DNA of 64,000 bases from Fluoribacter gormanii (GCF_900156395.1 NZ_FTNL01000021.1:1-64000), one strand, 5' to 3'. Counted from the first letter of the stretch, positions 1-9,810 are shown. Program-made: numbers and translations. Notes: generated by a model from the sequence alone, not told the origin.

Positions 1-50
1 GTATTTAGATTGGTTCCGGTTCAGAATACAAAACAGAGAAAGGCTATTTA

Positions 51-428
51 ATGAAAAGATTAAACAGTGCATTAGACCTGTTTGGGGATAAACCCTGGGG
101 ATATGATGGACGAGTCCTTCGGACCTGCCTGTGCCCTATGGGACGTGTGAACAAAGCCATGGATAACAAAAAGACGTTACCCACAGCTATTGCTCACACT
201 CACAGGCTTCTCGTCCACATATCCACCAGGCTCAATAGCAACTATTTATTAACTGCAACAAAACCTCTCAAAAGCAACACCTATTTTGAGGCAACGACTC
301 AGTATATTTTTTGTCCTTCGGCAACACCTTTCATTGAGGCAATAGGTTACGAATGTTGCCTGCATAGTGAGAATTATTTTTGGAGTGATAATATTGGTAT
401 TGGATCTCATACCATGGCAAGATTTTAA
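51..428 (+). CDS. Doubtful 125-aa ORF, no recognised function
   Basis: An open frame of 125 codons starting at an ATG with a purine-rich GAGAAAGG about 7 bases upstream. The translation matches no family I recognise, has no signal peptide, membrane segment or obvious domain, and contains an unusual scatter of Cys, His and Thr. The DNA has several short self-complementary stretches (for example GTCC-TTC-GGAC near 114-124), so it may be noncoding or a decayed gene. It sits downstream of mrcA on the opposite strand. I list it only because nothing else occupies the first 500 bases. Confidence 0.2.
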   Translation: MKRLNSALDLFGDKPWGYDGRVLRTCLCPMGRVNKAMDNKKTLPTAIAHTHRLLVHISTRLNSNYLLTATKPLKSNTYFEATTQYIFCPSATPFIEAIGYECCLHSENYFWSDNIGIGSHTMARF

Positions 429-537
429 CCGTAACAGAGGCTCATTCTGACCAGATTAGTAGATGGAAATAGTATCACTTGAGTGTTTTTTAGTCTGAGT
501 GAAGGGCGTAAGTCGCTTGCGATATTTTATTAGGATA

Positions 538-563
538 CCCGGGGGCGTTTCCCTGCCCCCGGG
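538..563. repeat. GC-rich perfect hairpin downstream of mrcA
   Basis: Two 9-bp perfectly complementary arms (538-546 and 555-563, CCCGGGGGC / GCCCCCGGG) are separated by an 8-base loop, 11 bases past the mrcA stop codon. It is followed by GGCTAC, the edge sequence shared with other intergenic palindromes in this window. There is no T-run on either strand, so it is not a textbook intrinsic terminator, although it may protect the 3' end of the mrcA mRNA. Confidence 0.5.
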
Positions 564-574
564 CTACATTGACT

Positions 575-2944
575 TTAAAATAAACTATCTTCGCCCATTG
601 GAAGTGGTTGCTGATCATTATTCGCATTATAGATAGGGGTTGGATCTTCTTCTGATGGAACTTCTTTATTACGAAAATATTCGATAATACCATTTGCCTG
701 ATTTGGATGTGCTAATAAACCGCTGTGCGGATCAATACGAACTGCGACCACATCCTCGGGTTGTTTTATTTCACTCTCAGGTTTTCCTTTCAAAGCAACT
801 TTCATAAAGTCGATCCATAAGGGCAGGGCGAGTCCTGCTGCATATTCGTGTAAGGATTTAGGATTATCAAAACCAACCCATGTTGTTACCACGAGGTCAG
901 AATTAAACCCAGCAAACCAGGCGTCTACTTGATCATTAGTTGTTCCGGTTTTACCTGCTATATCCTGACGATTAAGCACTCTGGCTGCACGAGCAGTGCC
1001 ATGCTGAATCACATCTTTTAAAGCGGTATACATTAAAAAGTTAATATCTTCAGGAATGACTCGTGGTGCCAAAGTTGAATGATCTACATTGCTATCACAA
1101 TTGTTACAAACAACAGTTGGTTTGGCTTGTAATAAAACTTTACCATCTTTATCAGTAATGTGGTCGATGAGATAAGGTTCAATTTTATAACCACCATTTG
1201 CGAAAACTGCATAAGCAGCAGTAAGATCCATGGGGCTGACTGACAAACTACCTAAAGCCAATGATAAGCCTCTAGGAAGAGTTTTCTTATTAAATCCAAA
1301 GCGAGCCAGGAAATCAATTGTGTAATTAATCCCGATATCATCAAGGATTCGTATGGACACAAGGTTTTTAGATTGGACCAGAGCTTGTTTTAAACGTGTT
1401 GGTCCATTGAATTTAAGATTCACATTATGAGGACGCCATAAGTTGGGTTGGCTTGGATCATCAACGACAATAGGCGCATCATTAATTAATGTTGCTAGTG
1501 TATAACCATTATTTAATGCCGCGGCATAGACAAAAGGTTTAAAACTGGAGCCTGGTTGTCTACTTGATTGAGTGGCACGATTAAATTTACTTTTTTGGAA
1601 ATTGAATCCACCAACCAGAACTTCTATAGCACCGTTCTTAGGATTAAGTGCTACCATTGCTGATTCAGCTTCAGGAATTTGTGCTAACTCCCATTGATCC
1701 TTTGTTGAATGAACATAAATAATATCTCCCACAGCCACAACTTGCATGGCTTTAGATGGCGATTTTCCTACCCAGCCATTTTTAAGTGCTGGTCTAGCCC
1801 ATGATAAACCTGCCCAAGGAATAATAATAGTGCGGCCATTTTGTAAGGTGGCTGTTGCCTCTTTTTCTTGAACTTCGGTGACGACTGCTGGGGAAAGATG
1901 ATTGAGCTCTGGATATTTTTCAAGATTTTTTTGAATTGAGTGTAAGGACTTGCTGTCATTCTCACCAATAGTGGCAACAGGTCCTCGATAACCATGTCGG
2001 TGGTCATAGGCTATCAAATTTTTTTCGACAACATCATTGGCTGTATTTTGCAATTTTCCGTCAATAGTTGTATAAACTTTGTAGCCTTTAGTGTATGCAT
2101 CAGGGCCGAAATTGTCGTATAAAGATTGACGAATCATTTCAGCAACGTAAGGAGCTTTTACTTCAATAGGACTGCCATGATACTTAGCAGTAATCGGTTG
2201 ATTTACGGCATTTTGATACTGTTCTTCGTTGATATAATGTTCTTCAAGCAAGCGTTCTAAGACGTGATCCCGACGTTTTTTGGCCGCAAGTGGATTTGCG
2301 ATGGGATTTTGTGTTGAAGGGGCTTGCGGAAGCCCTGCAATCATTGCTAGTTCTGCTAGATTTAATTCTTTGAGTGGCTTTCCAAAATAAACCATTGCTG
2401 CTGCACCAACGCCATAAGCGCGATTGCCTAAATAGATTCTGTTAAGATATAGCTCGAGAATTTTTTCCTTGCTCAATTCTCGGTCTATTTTTATGGCCAG
2501 CATAATTTCATTAAATTTACGCAAAAAGGTTTTTTTACGACTTAAAAAGAAATTACGCGCAACCTGCATGGTAATGGTACTTCCACCTTGAGATTTTGTT
2601 CCAGTTTTCACCATACGAACTGCCGCACGGCCAAGACCGAGAACATCCACACCTGGGTGCTCAAAAAAGCGTTGATCTTCAGTGGCAATCAAAGCATGGA
2701 TCAACATAGGTGGTATTTCATCGTAAGTAACGGGGATTCGTTTCTTCTCGCCATATTCCTGAATAAGCAGACCTTCCTTGCTGAAAATTTGTAAAGGTAC
2801 TTGTAATTGTACTGTTTTCAACGAATCTACATTGGGGAGTTGACTTTCAAGATAGAGGTACAACAGACAGCCTGCTACTATTAAAACGAAAGACAGGCTC
2901 ATCAGCGCCCATAGACCTTTACGCCAGAAGTATGCCATTTTCAT
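575..2944 (-). CDS. mrcA: Penicillin-binding protein 1A (bifunctional peptidoglycan synthase)
   Basis: Class A PBP of 789 residues that polymerises lipid II and cross-links the stem peptides in the periplasm. A short cytoplasmic N-terminus and one membrane anchor (about residues 9-31) are followed by the GT51 transglycosylase domain with the catalytic EDQRFFEHPG motif near residue 88. An OB-like insert comes next. The transpeptidase domain then carries the SxxK serine motif in PGSSFKPF (about 466), SKN (VQSKNL) and KTGTT. The length fits PBP1A of gammaproteobacteria (about 800-850). It is transcribed away from the pil genes, a classic PBP1A/pilMNOPQ neighbourhood, with one unrelated gene between them. 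Strongly supported. Confidence 0.96.
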   Translation of the reverse strand: MKMAYFWRKGLWALMSLSFVLIVAGCLLYLYLESQLPNVDSLKTVQLQVPLQIFSKEGLLIQEYGEKKRIPVTYDEIPPMLIHALIATEDQRFFEHPGVDVLGLGRAAVRMVKTGTKSQGGSTITMQVARNFFLSRKKTFLRKFNEIMLAIKIDRELSKEKILELYLNRIYLGNRAYGVGAAAMVYFGKPLKELNLAELAMIAGLPQAPSTQNPIANPLAAKKRRDHVLERLLEEHYINEEQYQNAVNQPITAKYHGSPIEVKAPYVAEMIRQSLYDNFGPDAYTKGYKVYTTIDGKLQNTANDVVEKNLIAYDHRHGYRGPVATIGENDSKSLHSIQKNLEKYPELNHLSPAVVTEVQEKEATATLQNGRTIIIPWAGLSWARPALKNGWVGKSPSKAMQVVAVGDIIYVHSTKDQWELAQIPEAESAMVALNPKNGAIEVLVGGFNFQKSKFNRATQSSRQPGSSFKPFVYAAALNNGYTLATLINDAPIVVDDPSQPNLWRPHNVNLKFNGPTRLKQALVQSKNLVSIRILDDIGINYTIDFLARFGFNKKTLPRGLSLALGSLSVSPMDLTAAYAVFANGGYKIEPYLIDHITDKDGKVLLQAKPTVVCNNCDSNVDHSTLAPRVIPEDINFLMYTALKDVIQHGTARAARVLNRQDIAGKTGTTNDQVDAWFAGFNSDLVVTTWVGFDNPKSLHEYAAGLALPLWIDFMKVALKGKPESEIKQPEDVVAVRIDPHSGLLAHPNQANGIIEYFRNKEVPSEEDPTPIYNANNDQQPLPMGEDSLF

Positions 2945-3115
2945 AGAGTCATGTGATTTTAATGAAATTTGGCGAGTATTATACAGTGATTCTCTATAGG
3001 AATGCGAGTTTTGTGCAAAAAAGAGGGAAATTTTACACTGATTTTTAATGTTTCATTGAATTTTTCAGTGAAAATCCAATGAAACAGAGAGCGTTACCTA
3101 AAATATATAGATGCC

Positions 3116-4150
3116 TTATTCCATTGTCACCTTTGAAGGATTTTCATCAAAATCATCCATTGTTGGTACAGTTTGTGATGAGAGAGATGGATTTTGAATT
3201 GATTGTGAAAAAAATCGAGAATTAACTACTCCCTGCCTTTGTAATGCCGGTATTCCAGCAAAACCAAAAATAGGGGAGTACGCTGGGAAACGCCTGAAGG
3301 GTGCTTCCACTTCGTTTTGTCTTTTTAAGTTCTCAAATTCTGACTGCACTTTTTGTAATTCTGCTTTACTTTTTTCCAGTTCACTAGTTAATGCATCGAT
3401 ACTAGTAAGCAGTACTTTATTTTTTTCTGTTAACTCCACTATCCGGGTTTCAAACTCGGATTTTTGTGTCTCAACTAATAATTTTAGATTTTCTAACTCT
3501 AGTTTTTCAGCTTCTTTGTCTGATTCTTCAGTTGATTTTGTTAATTTTGCACTTTGCAACTCTAGAAGGGTTTGCTGCTCTGAACAGATGTTTACAGCAA
3601 TATCTTTGAGTTCTTCATTAGAATCATCAGGCGTCATATGAAGTACAAAAAGAACTTCATCAATCAGTAGTTGACCTGAATTACAGTATTTACTACCTAT
3701 ATATCGATCATTTAATAAACCAGATAACTCTTTAACTTTAGAGTCTTGGAGTAATACTGGATGCTTAAAGCCCTTTTTTATGTTTAATAACTTCCTAAAA
3801 TCAATGAATAATTGAGTTAACTGTTCTTGAAATGCCTTTAACTCATGTTCCTTGAATGGAGTTTTAATGTCGAGTTGTCCCTTTAGAAAACAAATTTTAT
3901 TTAAAAGGAAAATCAAGAACTCTTCTCGACCATGATAACCCTTTGTACACGCAGCGATCCTTCCTTCCAGGTACGAAACAAAATTTTCTTTTTGAATTAT
4001 TTCTATTGCACGCTCATGAGATTTTTTTCTGTGTATTATAGGGTCAACTGCAGTAACTAGTTTATCTTTAGCCTCGATATTGTCTTGGCTGTCATGATAA
4101 CGAACTATAACGGTTGCCAATGCATAAATTAACTCTTCTAACCTAGTCAT
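3116..4150 (-). CDS. Coiled-coil hypothetical protein
   Basis: A 344-residue soluble protein I cannot assign to a family. The N-terminal 170 residues look helical and globular, rich in Lys, Leu and Ile. Residues about 195-275 form a long heptad-rich, Glu/Lys/Leu coiled coil (ELENLKLLVE, ELEKSKAELQK), followed by a Pro/Phe/Ser-rich, probably disordered tail ending in acidic residues (DDFDENPSK). There is no signal peptide or membrane span. A coiled coil plus a disordered polar C-terminus is common in Legionella Dot/Icm substrates, so it could be an effector, but that is only inference. It interrupts the usual mrcA-pilM divergent pair, which suggests an insertion. Start codon ATG, with AAAGGAGAT just upstream on the minus strand. 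Confidence 0.7.
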   Translation of the reverse strand: MTRLEELIYALATVIVRYHDSQDNIEAKDKLVTAVDPIIHRKKSHERAIEIIQKENFVSYLEGRIAACTKGYHGREEFLIFLLNKICFLKGQLDIKTPFKEHELKAFQEQLTQLFIDFRKLLNIKKGFKHPVLLQDSKVKELSGLLNDRYIGSKYCNSGQLLIDEVLFVLHMTPDDSNEELKDIAVNICSEQQTLLELQSAKLTKSTEESDKEAEKLELENLKLLVETQKSEFETRIVELTEKNKVLLTSIDALTSELEKSKAELQKVQSEFENLKRQNEVEAPFRRFPAYSPIFGFAGIPALQRQGVVNSRFFSQSIQNPSLSSQTVPTMDDFDENPSKVTME

Positions 4151-4393
4151 GAAAATCTCCTTTTCAAAGCATAAATGCGAAATCCCCTTACAAGTTGGTC
4201 TTTCACTATATTAAATGTTTTTGAGTGGTGCAAGTTGTTTTAACTGAATGGCGAATTTGGCAACATGTAATCATTTTAATATGTTTAACGAGGTATAAAA
4301 CATTGTAATTTTTTAATAGGTTACGTTAACATCTGCATATGATACTAAAGGAGTATTTTTTGAATGCATGGAAGACTCAAGGGAATAAGAAAC

Positions 4394-5458
4394 ATGCTCA
4401 AATTGTTTCAGCCCAAGCATCGTTCAATTCTCGGAATAGACATTACATCAACAGCAGTTAAAATCTTGGAAATTTCAGGTCAAGGCGATGAACTTGTTGT
4501 CGAAAACTATGATCGTGAAGTATTGCCTGCAAATGCAATGGATGGAAACACTATTAAAGATATTGATGCAGTATCCCAGTGTATTAAAAAAGTAATTGAC
4601 CGCTTGCATACCTCATGTAAACAAGCCGTTCTAGCTGTGCCTGACTCTTCAATAATCAGCAAAGTAATACAAATCAATGAGGGTTTAAATGACGCAGAGA
4701 TGGAAGAATTGATTGTTACGGAGGCAGATAAATATATTCCTTATCCAATTGATGAAATCAATCTCGATTTCGAAATTTTAGGCCCTTCTGAAAAAAACCA
4801 GAATATGCTCGACGTGCTTATTGTGGCTTCACGAGCAGAAAATGTGAATCAACGTGTTGATATCGCGGTTCATTCAGGTTTGGATGCAGTAGTAATCGAT
4901 GTAGAATCTTATGCTGTGGAACGAGCAGCGCAACAAATTGCTAAAGATTTACCTGCATCTGGACAAGATAAAACAATTGCCATCATTGATATTGGTGCAA
5001 TCTACACGCATTTATTTGTATTACAAGGAATGAAATTAGTGTACTCAAGAGAAGAAAAATTTGGAGGAAAGCAATTAATAGACTCGACTGCCGAACACTA
5101 TAAAATGTCTCTGGAGCAAGCTGCGCAGGCTAAGGATAGTGGAGAGTTACCTGAGGATTATGAAAAAGAAGTGCTAGAACCTTTTAAAGAAGACATTTTG
5201 TTGCAAATCAAACGTACTTTGCAATTTTTTTATTCCACAAGTCAGGATGGAGATGTAGATCATATCTTATTAGCTGGAGGATTAGCCAGGCTGCCAGGGT
5301 TGGTTGCGTTGGTTCAAGAGCGATTGGGGATGAGTACCACGATCGCCAATCCATTTTCACATATGACTCCAGGTAAAATGGTACATTTAGATTCTATAAA
5401 TAATGATGCTCCAGGACTTATGGTAGCTTGTGGTTTGGCTCTTAGGGAAATTAAGTGA
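4394..5458 (+). CDS. pilM: Type IV pilus assembly protein PilM
   Basis: Actin-like cytoplasmic ATPase-fold protein of the pilus alignment subcomplex; it binds the cytoplasmic N-terminus of PilN. The ATP-binding signatures are visible: LGIDITSTAVK near the start, AIIDIGAIYTHLF near 200 and LAGGLARLPG near 290. I place the start at 4394 (MLKLFQPKH), giving 354 residues, the usual PilM length, with AAGGGA about 10 bases upstream. An in-frame ATG at 4364 with AAGGAG upstream would add 10 residues and cannot be excluded. First gene of the pilMNOPQ operon; pilN begins 7 bases after its stop. Confidence 0.93.
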   Translation: MLKLFQPKHRSILGIDITSTAVKILEISGQGDELVVENYDREVLPANAMDGNTIKDIDAVSQCIKKVIDRLHTSCKQAVLAVPDSSIISKVIQINEGLNDAEMEELIVTEADKYIPYPIDEINLDFEILGPSEKNQNMLDVLIVASRAENVNQRVDIAVHSGLDAVVIDVESYAVERAAQQIAKDLPASGQDKTIAIIDIGAIYTHLFVLQGMKLVYSREEKFGGKQLIDSTAEHYKMSLEQAAQAKDSGELPEDYEKEVLEPFKEDILLQIKRTLQFFYSTSQDGDVDHILLAGGLARLPGLVALVQERLGMSTTIANPFSHMTPGKMVHLDSINNDAPGLMVACGLALREIK

Positions 5459-5465
5459 GACCCAT

Positions 5466-6053
5466 ATGACGCAAATTAATCTTCTTCCTTGGCGAGAACT
5501 CAAGCGTGAGCAGGATAAAAAGCTGTTTATGACTATGCTGCTTGTGTGCATCGTCTTCGCTGCGTTTGTTGTATTTTTAATTAATTCTTATGCCACGGGT
5601 TTGGTAAGCAATCAAGTTCTACGGAATCAAATGCTTCAGAAAGAAATTAATGCTATGGATGCGCAAATAAAGGAAATAAAAAATTTACAAAAAACAAGAG
5701 AAATGCTTATTTCCAGAATGTCTATAGTTCAGCATTTACAGTCTACGCGAACATTAATGGTTCATTTATTTGATGAGTTGATCAATGTAATCCCCGCAGG
5801 TATCTATTTTACTCAGATAGAGGGAAAAAATGATGTTATCTCAGTTACTGGTTATGCTGAATCAAACACTTTTGTTTCCATGTTAATGAGAAATATTGAA
5901 AATAATGAATGGCTTCATGATCCTGTTCTAAGTGAAATTAAACGAGAAGATAAAGATAAAGACAAAGATAAAAATAAACAGGAATCAGCAGAGAATGAGT
6001 TTAAGTTAACTTTTGTGCTTGCTCCTCAATTCCAGATTGGGATAAAACTATGA
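5466..6053 (+). CDS. pilN: Type IV pilus assembly protein PilN
   Basis: Bitopic inner-membrane protein of 195 residues. The start at 5466 gives the diagnostic N-terminus MTQINLLPWRE, whose INLLPWR motif is the PilM-binding peptide. A single membrane helix (about residues 20-42) is followed by a periplasmic coiled coil and a ferredoxin-like domain that pairs with PilO. The C-terminal region carries a short Lys/Asp-rich run (KDKDKDKNK) that looks like a low-complexity linker. A longer frame from 5430 would overlap pilM and add a non-family N-terminus, so I reject it. It overlaps pilO by 4 bases. Confidence 0.93.
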   Translation: MTQINLLPWRELKREQDKKLFMTMLLVCIVFAAFVVFLINSYATGLVSNQVLRNQMLQKEINAMDAQIKEIKNLQKTREMLISRMSIVQHLQSTRTLMVHLFDELINVIPAGIYFTQIEGKNDVISVTGYAESNTFVSMLMRNIENNEWLHDPVLSEIKREDKDKDKDKNKQESAENEFKLTFVLAPQFQIGIKL

Positions 6054-6649
6054 ACAGTATTAATCTGAATGAATTAACTCTGGAAAACTTGGGACAATGG
6101 CCATTATTAGTAAAGGGCTGTGTTCTTATTGGTGTTAGTATTTTGATTATTGCTCTCGGGTATTGGTTGATTATCAAAGATAATTTCATTCAGTTTGACC
6201 AATTGCAAGCTCAGGAGGTCACATTAAAAACAGATTTTGAAAGCAAGCAACGCCAGTTAATTAATTTGCCAGCTTATCGGCAACAATTGCAGATTATGAC
6301 GGAGCGATTTGCCCAAATGCTTAAACAGCTTCCAGAAAAAAACCAGATGCCTGGTTTGTTGGAAGCAATTTCCAAAACAGGGGTCGCATCAGGCCTAAGA
6401 TTTGAATTATTTGCACCACAGCCTGAAGTACTGCACGATTTTTATATTGAGTTACCTATAAAAATTTCAGTAGTAGGTACTTATTTTCAATTGGCTATGT
6501 TTATAAGTCGTGTAGCCGAGATGGATCGTATTGTAACGTTACATGACTTTACTATTGAAAGGGTGTCTTCCAAAGATAATAAAGCAGTTTCGGAGGATGA
6601 GTTGATAATGAGCATCACTGCCAAAATATATCGATATCGCACACAATGA
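6050..6649 (+). CDS. pilO: Type IV pilus assembly protein PilO
   Basis: Inner-membrane protein of 199 residues and partner of PilN in the alignment complex linking the PilM ring to the PilQ secretin through PilP. A short cytoplasmic head (NLNELTLENLGQWP) is followed by one membrane helix (about 24-43), a coiled coil (about 45-95) and a periplasmic ferredoxin-like domain. The ATG overlaps the pilN stop, and its own TGA overlaps the pilP start, so translation is probably coupled. The length matches the family. Confidence 0.92.
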   Translation: MNSINLNELTLENLGQWPLLVKGCVLIGVSILIIALGYWLIIKDNFIQFDQLQAQEVTLKTDFESKQRQLINLPAYRQQLQIMTERFAQMLKQLPEKNQMPGLLEAISKTGVASGLRFELFAPQPEVLHDFYIELPIKISVVGTYFQLAMFISRVAEMDRIVTLHDFTIERVSSKDNKAVSEDELIMSITAKIYRYRTQ

Positions 6650-7149
6650 TGAGACGAATACTAGGGATTAGTTCTATCTGTTTATTATCTTTACTATTGG
6701 CTGCTTGTTCGAGTAGCAATGATGATTTGGTGCGATACATTCATGAAGTAAAATTTAGAAAAACACGAGATATTGAACCAATCCCATCATTTACACCTTT
6801 ACCTACTTTTAAATTTCCTGATAATAGTAATAGACGAAATCCATTTAAGCCAATGGCTCAAAAAAAGACGGAAGTTGATGCTAATGCCCCAGATAAAAAT
6901 AGGCCTAAAGAACCTTTAGAGGCTTATCCTTTAGACGCATTAAAATTTGTAGGCACTTTAACTCAAGGAAATGAAATATGGGCATTGATTAAACTACCTG
7001 ACAAGAATATTACTCATGTCCGAATAGGTAATTACATGGGGCAAAATTATGGTCGTATTGTTTCAATTAAGAACAGTTCAATTCAATTAATAGAAACAAC
7101 ACAAACTTCAGGAAAGTGGGAAAAGCATACTACCACACTTGAATTATAG
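6646..7149 (+). CDS. pilP: Type IV pilus lipoprotein PilP
   Basis: Lipoprotein of 167 residues tethering the PilN/PilO complex to secretin PilQ. A lipoprotein signal ends in LLLAAC, with the lipidated Cys at about residue 21. A Pro-rich disordered stretch (IPSFTPLPTFKFP) follows, which in other PilP proteins contacts PilN/O. The C-terminal beta-domain contains LKFVGTLTQGNEIWALI and the VRIGNYMGQNYGRI segment typical of PilP. The second ATG at 6649 is an equally possible start. Overlaps pilO by 4 bases. Confidence 0.92.
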   Translation: MMRRILGISSICLLSLLLAACSSSNDDLVRYIHEVKFRKTRDIEPIPSFTPLPTFKFPDNSNRRNPFKPMAQKKTEVDANAPDKNRPKEPLEAYPLDALKFVGTLTQGNEIWALIKLPDKNITHVRIGNYMGQNYGRIVSIKNSSIQLIETTQTSGKWEKHTTTLEL

Positions 7150-7169
7150 ACTGGGAAGTAGGAGTAAAA

Positions 7170-9275
7170 GTGCGGAAAATAGCTATTTTATTCATTTTAA
7201 TTGGCATGAGCTTTGGTATGGCTTTTGCCCAGAATAATCCTTTGGTTTCAGTCAAGGTAATTCCTTTACCGGAGGATAAGCTGCGTATGGATTTCGAGTT
7301 TACTCAACCGATAAAGCAAGATCCTGCAAGTTTTGTGACCCAAAGCCCAGCACGTATAGTTCTTGATTTTATCGATTCGAATCTGCAGTTATCTTCTCAA
7401 CAAAAAGCCAAAGAAATTAAATTGGGATCGCTCAATAGGTATTCTGTTGTTGCGGTGGGTTCGCGTGTTCGGGCTGTATTGGAGTTAAATTATTCAGTGC
7501 CATTTTCAGGTACAATTTCTGGGAAAGTTTATACTCTTATTTTGAATGGCAAAAGCAATGAGTTATTCCAACCTCCCCAAGAACTTATTATCACTCATCG
7601 CCCAGCCAAGACAAATTATGTAATTAATCATTTTGATTTCCGAGGAATTGAACGACAGGGTGGTCGCGCAATAGTAAATGTTTCCAGCACGAGTGTTCCG
7701 ACCGAGGTTGAAGAGCATGGTAAGGAAGTTCTAGTTAAGTTTTTAAATACAAAAGTTCCTCCGAACTTAAGGAAGCGATTCGATGTTTCGGATTTTCACA
7801 GCCCTGTGCAAATAATTACTTTTCAACAAGTAGGTAAAAATGCGCATATGACTTTATTCAATAAGGGAGGGTTTGGCCAATATGTCTATCAGGTTAATAA
7901 ACAATTTATGATTGACGTAATTCCTTTAACTCCAGAGGAGATGCAACAGGGCAAATTGAAAAAGAAAGTGTTTTCTGGAAGAAGACTTTCCTTAAATTTT
8001 CAAAGTATCAGTATACGAGCTGTATTACAGTTGCTGGCTGATTTTACAGGAATTAATATCGTAGTAAGTGATCAGGTTCAAGGTGATATTACACTGAGAT
8101 TAAATAATGTCCCTTGGGATCAGGCATTGGATATTATTTTAACTACTCAAGGCCTGGACAAGCGGCAGACAGGTAATGTAATTCTGATTGATAAAAAAGG
8201 GATTTTTGAGAAAATGGAGGCAGAACAACTCAAGGCCCAACAAAACATCCGAAAAATTGAGCCTGTACGTTCTGAGCTAATCCAAATTAATTATGCTAAA
8301 GCAACCGATCTTGCAGTTTTGATTAAAGACAAACAAAATTCGCTCTTATCTGAGAAGGGGAGCGTGAGTGTTGATACACGTACAAATACCATCTGGATTC
8401 AAGATATTGGTTCCAAAATTGATGAAGTTCGAGATTTGATTAAGCAGTTAGATATACCTGTCAAACAAGTGCTTATTGAGGCACGTATCGTCGAAGTAAC
8501 AAAAGATTTTGCGCAAGATCTTGGAATTCGTTGGGGGGTTTCTAAACCTACTCATCTCAGTGGTACTTTAGAGGGGGCAAATCAATTAGCGCAGGGAGTT
8601 GCTCCTGCAAATGTCAAACCCTTTACCGACAGATTAAACCTGGATTTAGTGGCTGCCCCAATAACCGGCGCTACTCCAGCTTCTGTTGGTATTGCATTAG
8701 CACAGCTTGGCGATAATATTTTGCTTGATCTAGAACTTTCGGCGTTGGAAAGTGAGGGACTTGCTGAATTGATATCCAGTCCCAGGCTCATTACAGCAAA
8801 TCAACAACCTGCTGTAATTGATTCAGGGCAGGAAATTCCTTATCAGGAAGCAACTTCAAGTGGTGCAACGGCAGTGGCCTTTAAAAAGGCTGTTTTAAGC
8901 CTAAAGGTAACACCACAAATTACTCCAGACAACAAGATACTTATGGAATTGAAGATTAATCAGGATAGGGCATTACCCAACTTGACATTTAATGGGGTGC
9001 CAGCAATTGCAACTAAAGAAATTCAGACGAATGTTCTGGTGAGTAATGGACAAACCATAGTGCTTGGTGGGATTTATCAGCAAGATAAAAGCAAGACTAT
9101 TACGAGAGTGCCATTTTTTGGTCAGTTACCGGTAGTTGGAAATTTATTCAAAAACACGCAAATTGGTATTCAAAATGATGAGTTACTTATTTTTATAACC
9201 CCAAAAATAATAACAAACTCATTATCAATTACGGCAATTGAGGGAAGAAAAGCAGTTCGTTTTGATGAAAAATAA
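7170..9275 (+). CDS. pilQ: Type IV pilus secretin PilQ
   Basis: Outer-membrane secretin of 701 residues through which the pilus is extruded. Begins at a GTG with an N-terminal signal peptide (ILFILIGMSFGMAFA). Two AMIN-type peptidoglycan-binding domains (about 25-240) are followed by the STN/N0 and N1 domains (about 270-430), where FTGINIVVSDQVQGDITLRL is typical. The C-terminal secretin domain (about 435-690) contains the gate-region VPFFGQLPVVGNLFK motif near the end. Last pil gene of the operon; a 535-bp gap follows before aroK. Confidence 0.94.
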   Translation: MRKIAILFILIGMSFGMAFAQNNPLVSVKVIPLPEDKLRMDFEFTQPIKQDPASFVTQSPARIVLDFIDSNLQLSSQQKAKEIKLGSLNRYSVVAVGSRVRAVLELNYSVPFSGTISGKVYTLILNGKSNELFQPPQELIITHRPAKTNYVINHFDFRGIERQGGRAIVNVSSTSVPTEVEEHGKEVLVKFLNTKVPPNLRKRFDVSDFHSPVQIITFQQVGKNAHMTLFNKGGFGQYVYQVNKQFMIDVIPLTPEEMQQGKLKKKVFSGRRLSLNFQSISIRAVLQLLADFTGINIVVSDQVQGDITLRLNNVPWDQALDIILTTQGLDKRQTGNVILIDKKGIFEKMEAEQLKAQQNIRKIEPVRSELIQINYAKATDLAVLIKDKQNSLLSEKGSVSVDTRTNTIWIQDIGSKIDEVRDLIKQLDIPVKQVLIEARIVEVTKDFAQDLGIRWGVSKPTHLSGTLEGANQLAQGVAPANVKPFTDRLNLDLVAAPITGATPASVGIALAQLGDNILLDLELSALESEGLAELISSPRLITANQQPAVIDSGQEIPYQEATSSGATAVAFKKAVLSLKVTPQITPDNKILMELKINQDRALPNLTFNGVPAIATKEIQTNVLVSNGQTIVLGGIYQQDKSKTITRVPFFGQLPVVGNLFKNTQIGIQNDELLIFITPKIITNSLSITAIEGRKAVRFDEK

Positions 9276-9810
9276 AATTTATCAAGTGATTTGAGAAATT
9301 GGTATAAGTTATTTAGAAGCAGATCTGGGCACGCGATGGGTGTACTTCATGAGTTCGATCTAAATCGATGCCCCAGTGGTCGCTCACGTAATGACAACAT
9401 GAATCGCTTGGGTGAACCGAACCACGAGTTTTATTGATAAAAGTTTCCCGGATTTGGCTTCACTCAGGCAATAATTAAAGTTGATGATATTGTGCAAACC
9501 TTATTTCAGGTTGTAAATTCAACGAAATTAGAGTTTGTTTTATTTATAACTTGCCTTTAACAGGGCATTATTTTATTAATGAAGTGATATAATATAAATG
9601 AATAAGAGTAAATAGTTATAAAATATGCTCATTTGTTGTAGAATAATGGGCGGGAATTTCTAACTGCGAAAAATACAGTTAGGGTTGAGCCCCAAATATC
9701 CCCCACTTTTGGCTACTGAATCATATTTTAGTCCAATGCTAAAATGGGAAGTTATTTCGGACTCGATCTTTAATTAATGACATTTCAGTTAAAGAGGTAT
9801 GTGATAAAAA
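9276..9810. other. 535-bp intergenic region with a structured stretch
   Basis: No convincing open frame. The most structured part is about 9645-9720, just upstream of aroK. It has a perfect 7-bp hairpin (CTAACTG / CAGTTAG, arms near 9660-9666 and 9676-9682), flanked by a G-rich segment (GGGCGGG) and a C-rich segment (ATCCCCCAC) that could pair to close a longer stem. The first half (9310-9440) is more GC-rich than its surroundings and resembles no element I know. A leader RNA or small RNA is possible but unproven. Confidence 0.35.

Noticed and set aside
90-150. Hammerhead-ribozyme-like segment (GATGGACGAGTCC-TTC-GGAC)
   Set aside because: The stem-loop is reminiscent of hammerhead stem II, but the invariant CUGAUGA and GAAA core strings are not present.
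538-563. Intrinsic terminator for mrcA
   Set aside because: Strong GC stem, but no T-run after it on either strand; kept as a repeat/hairpin only.
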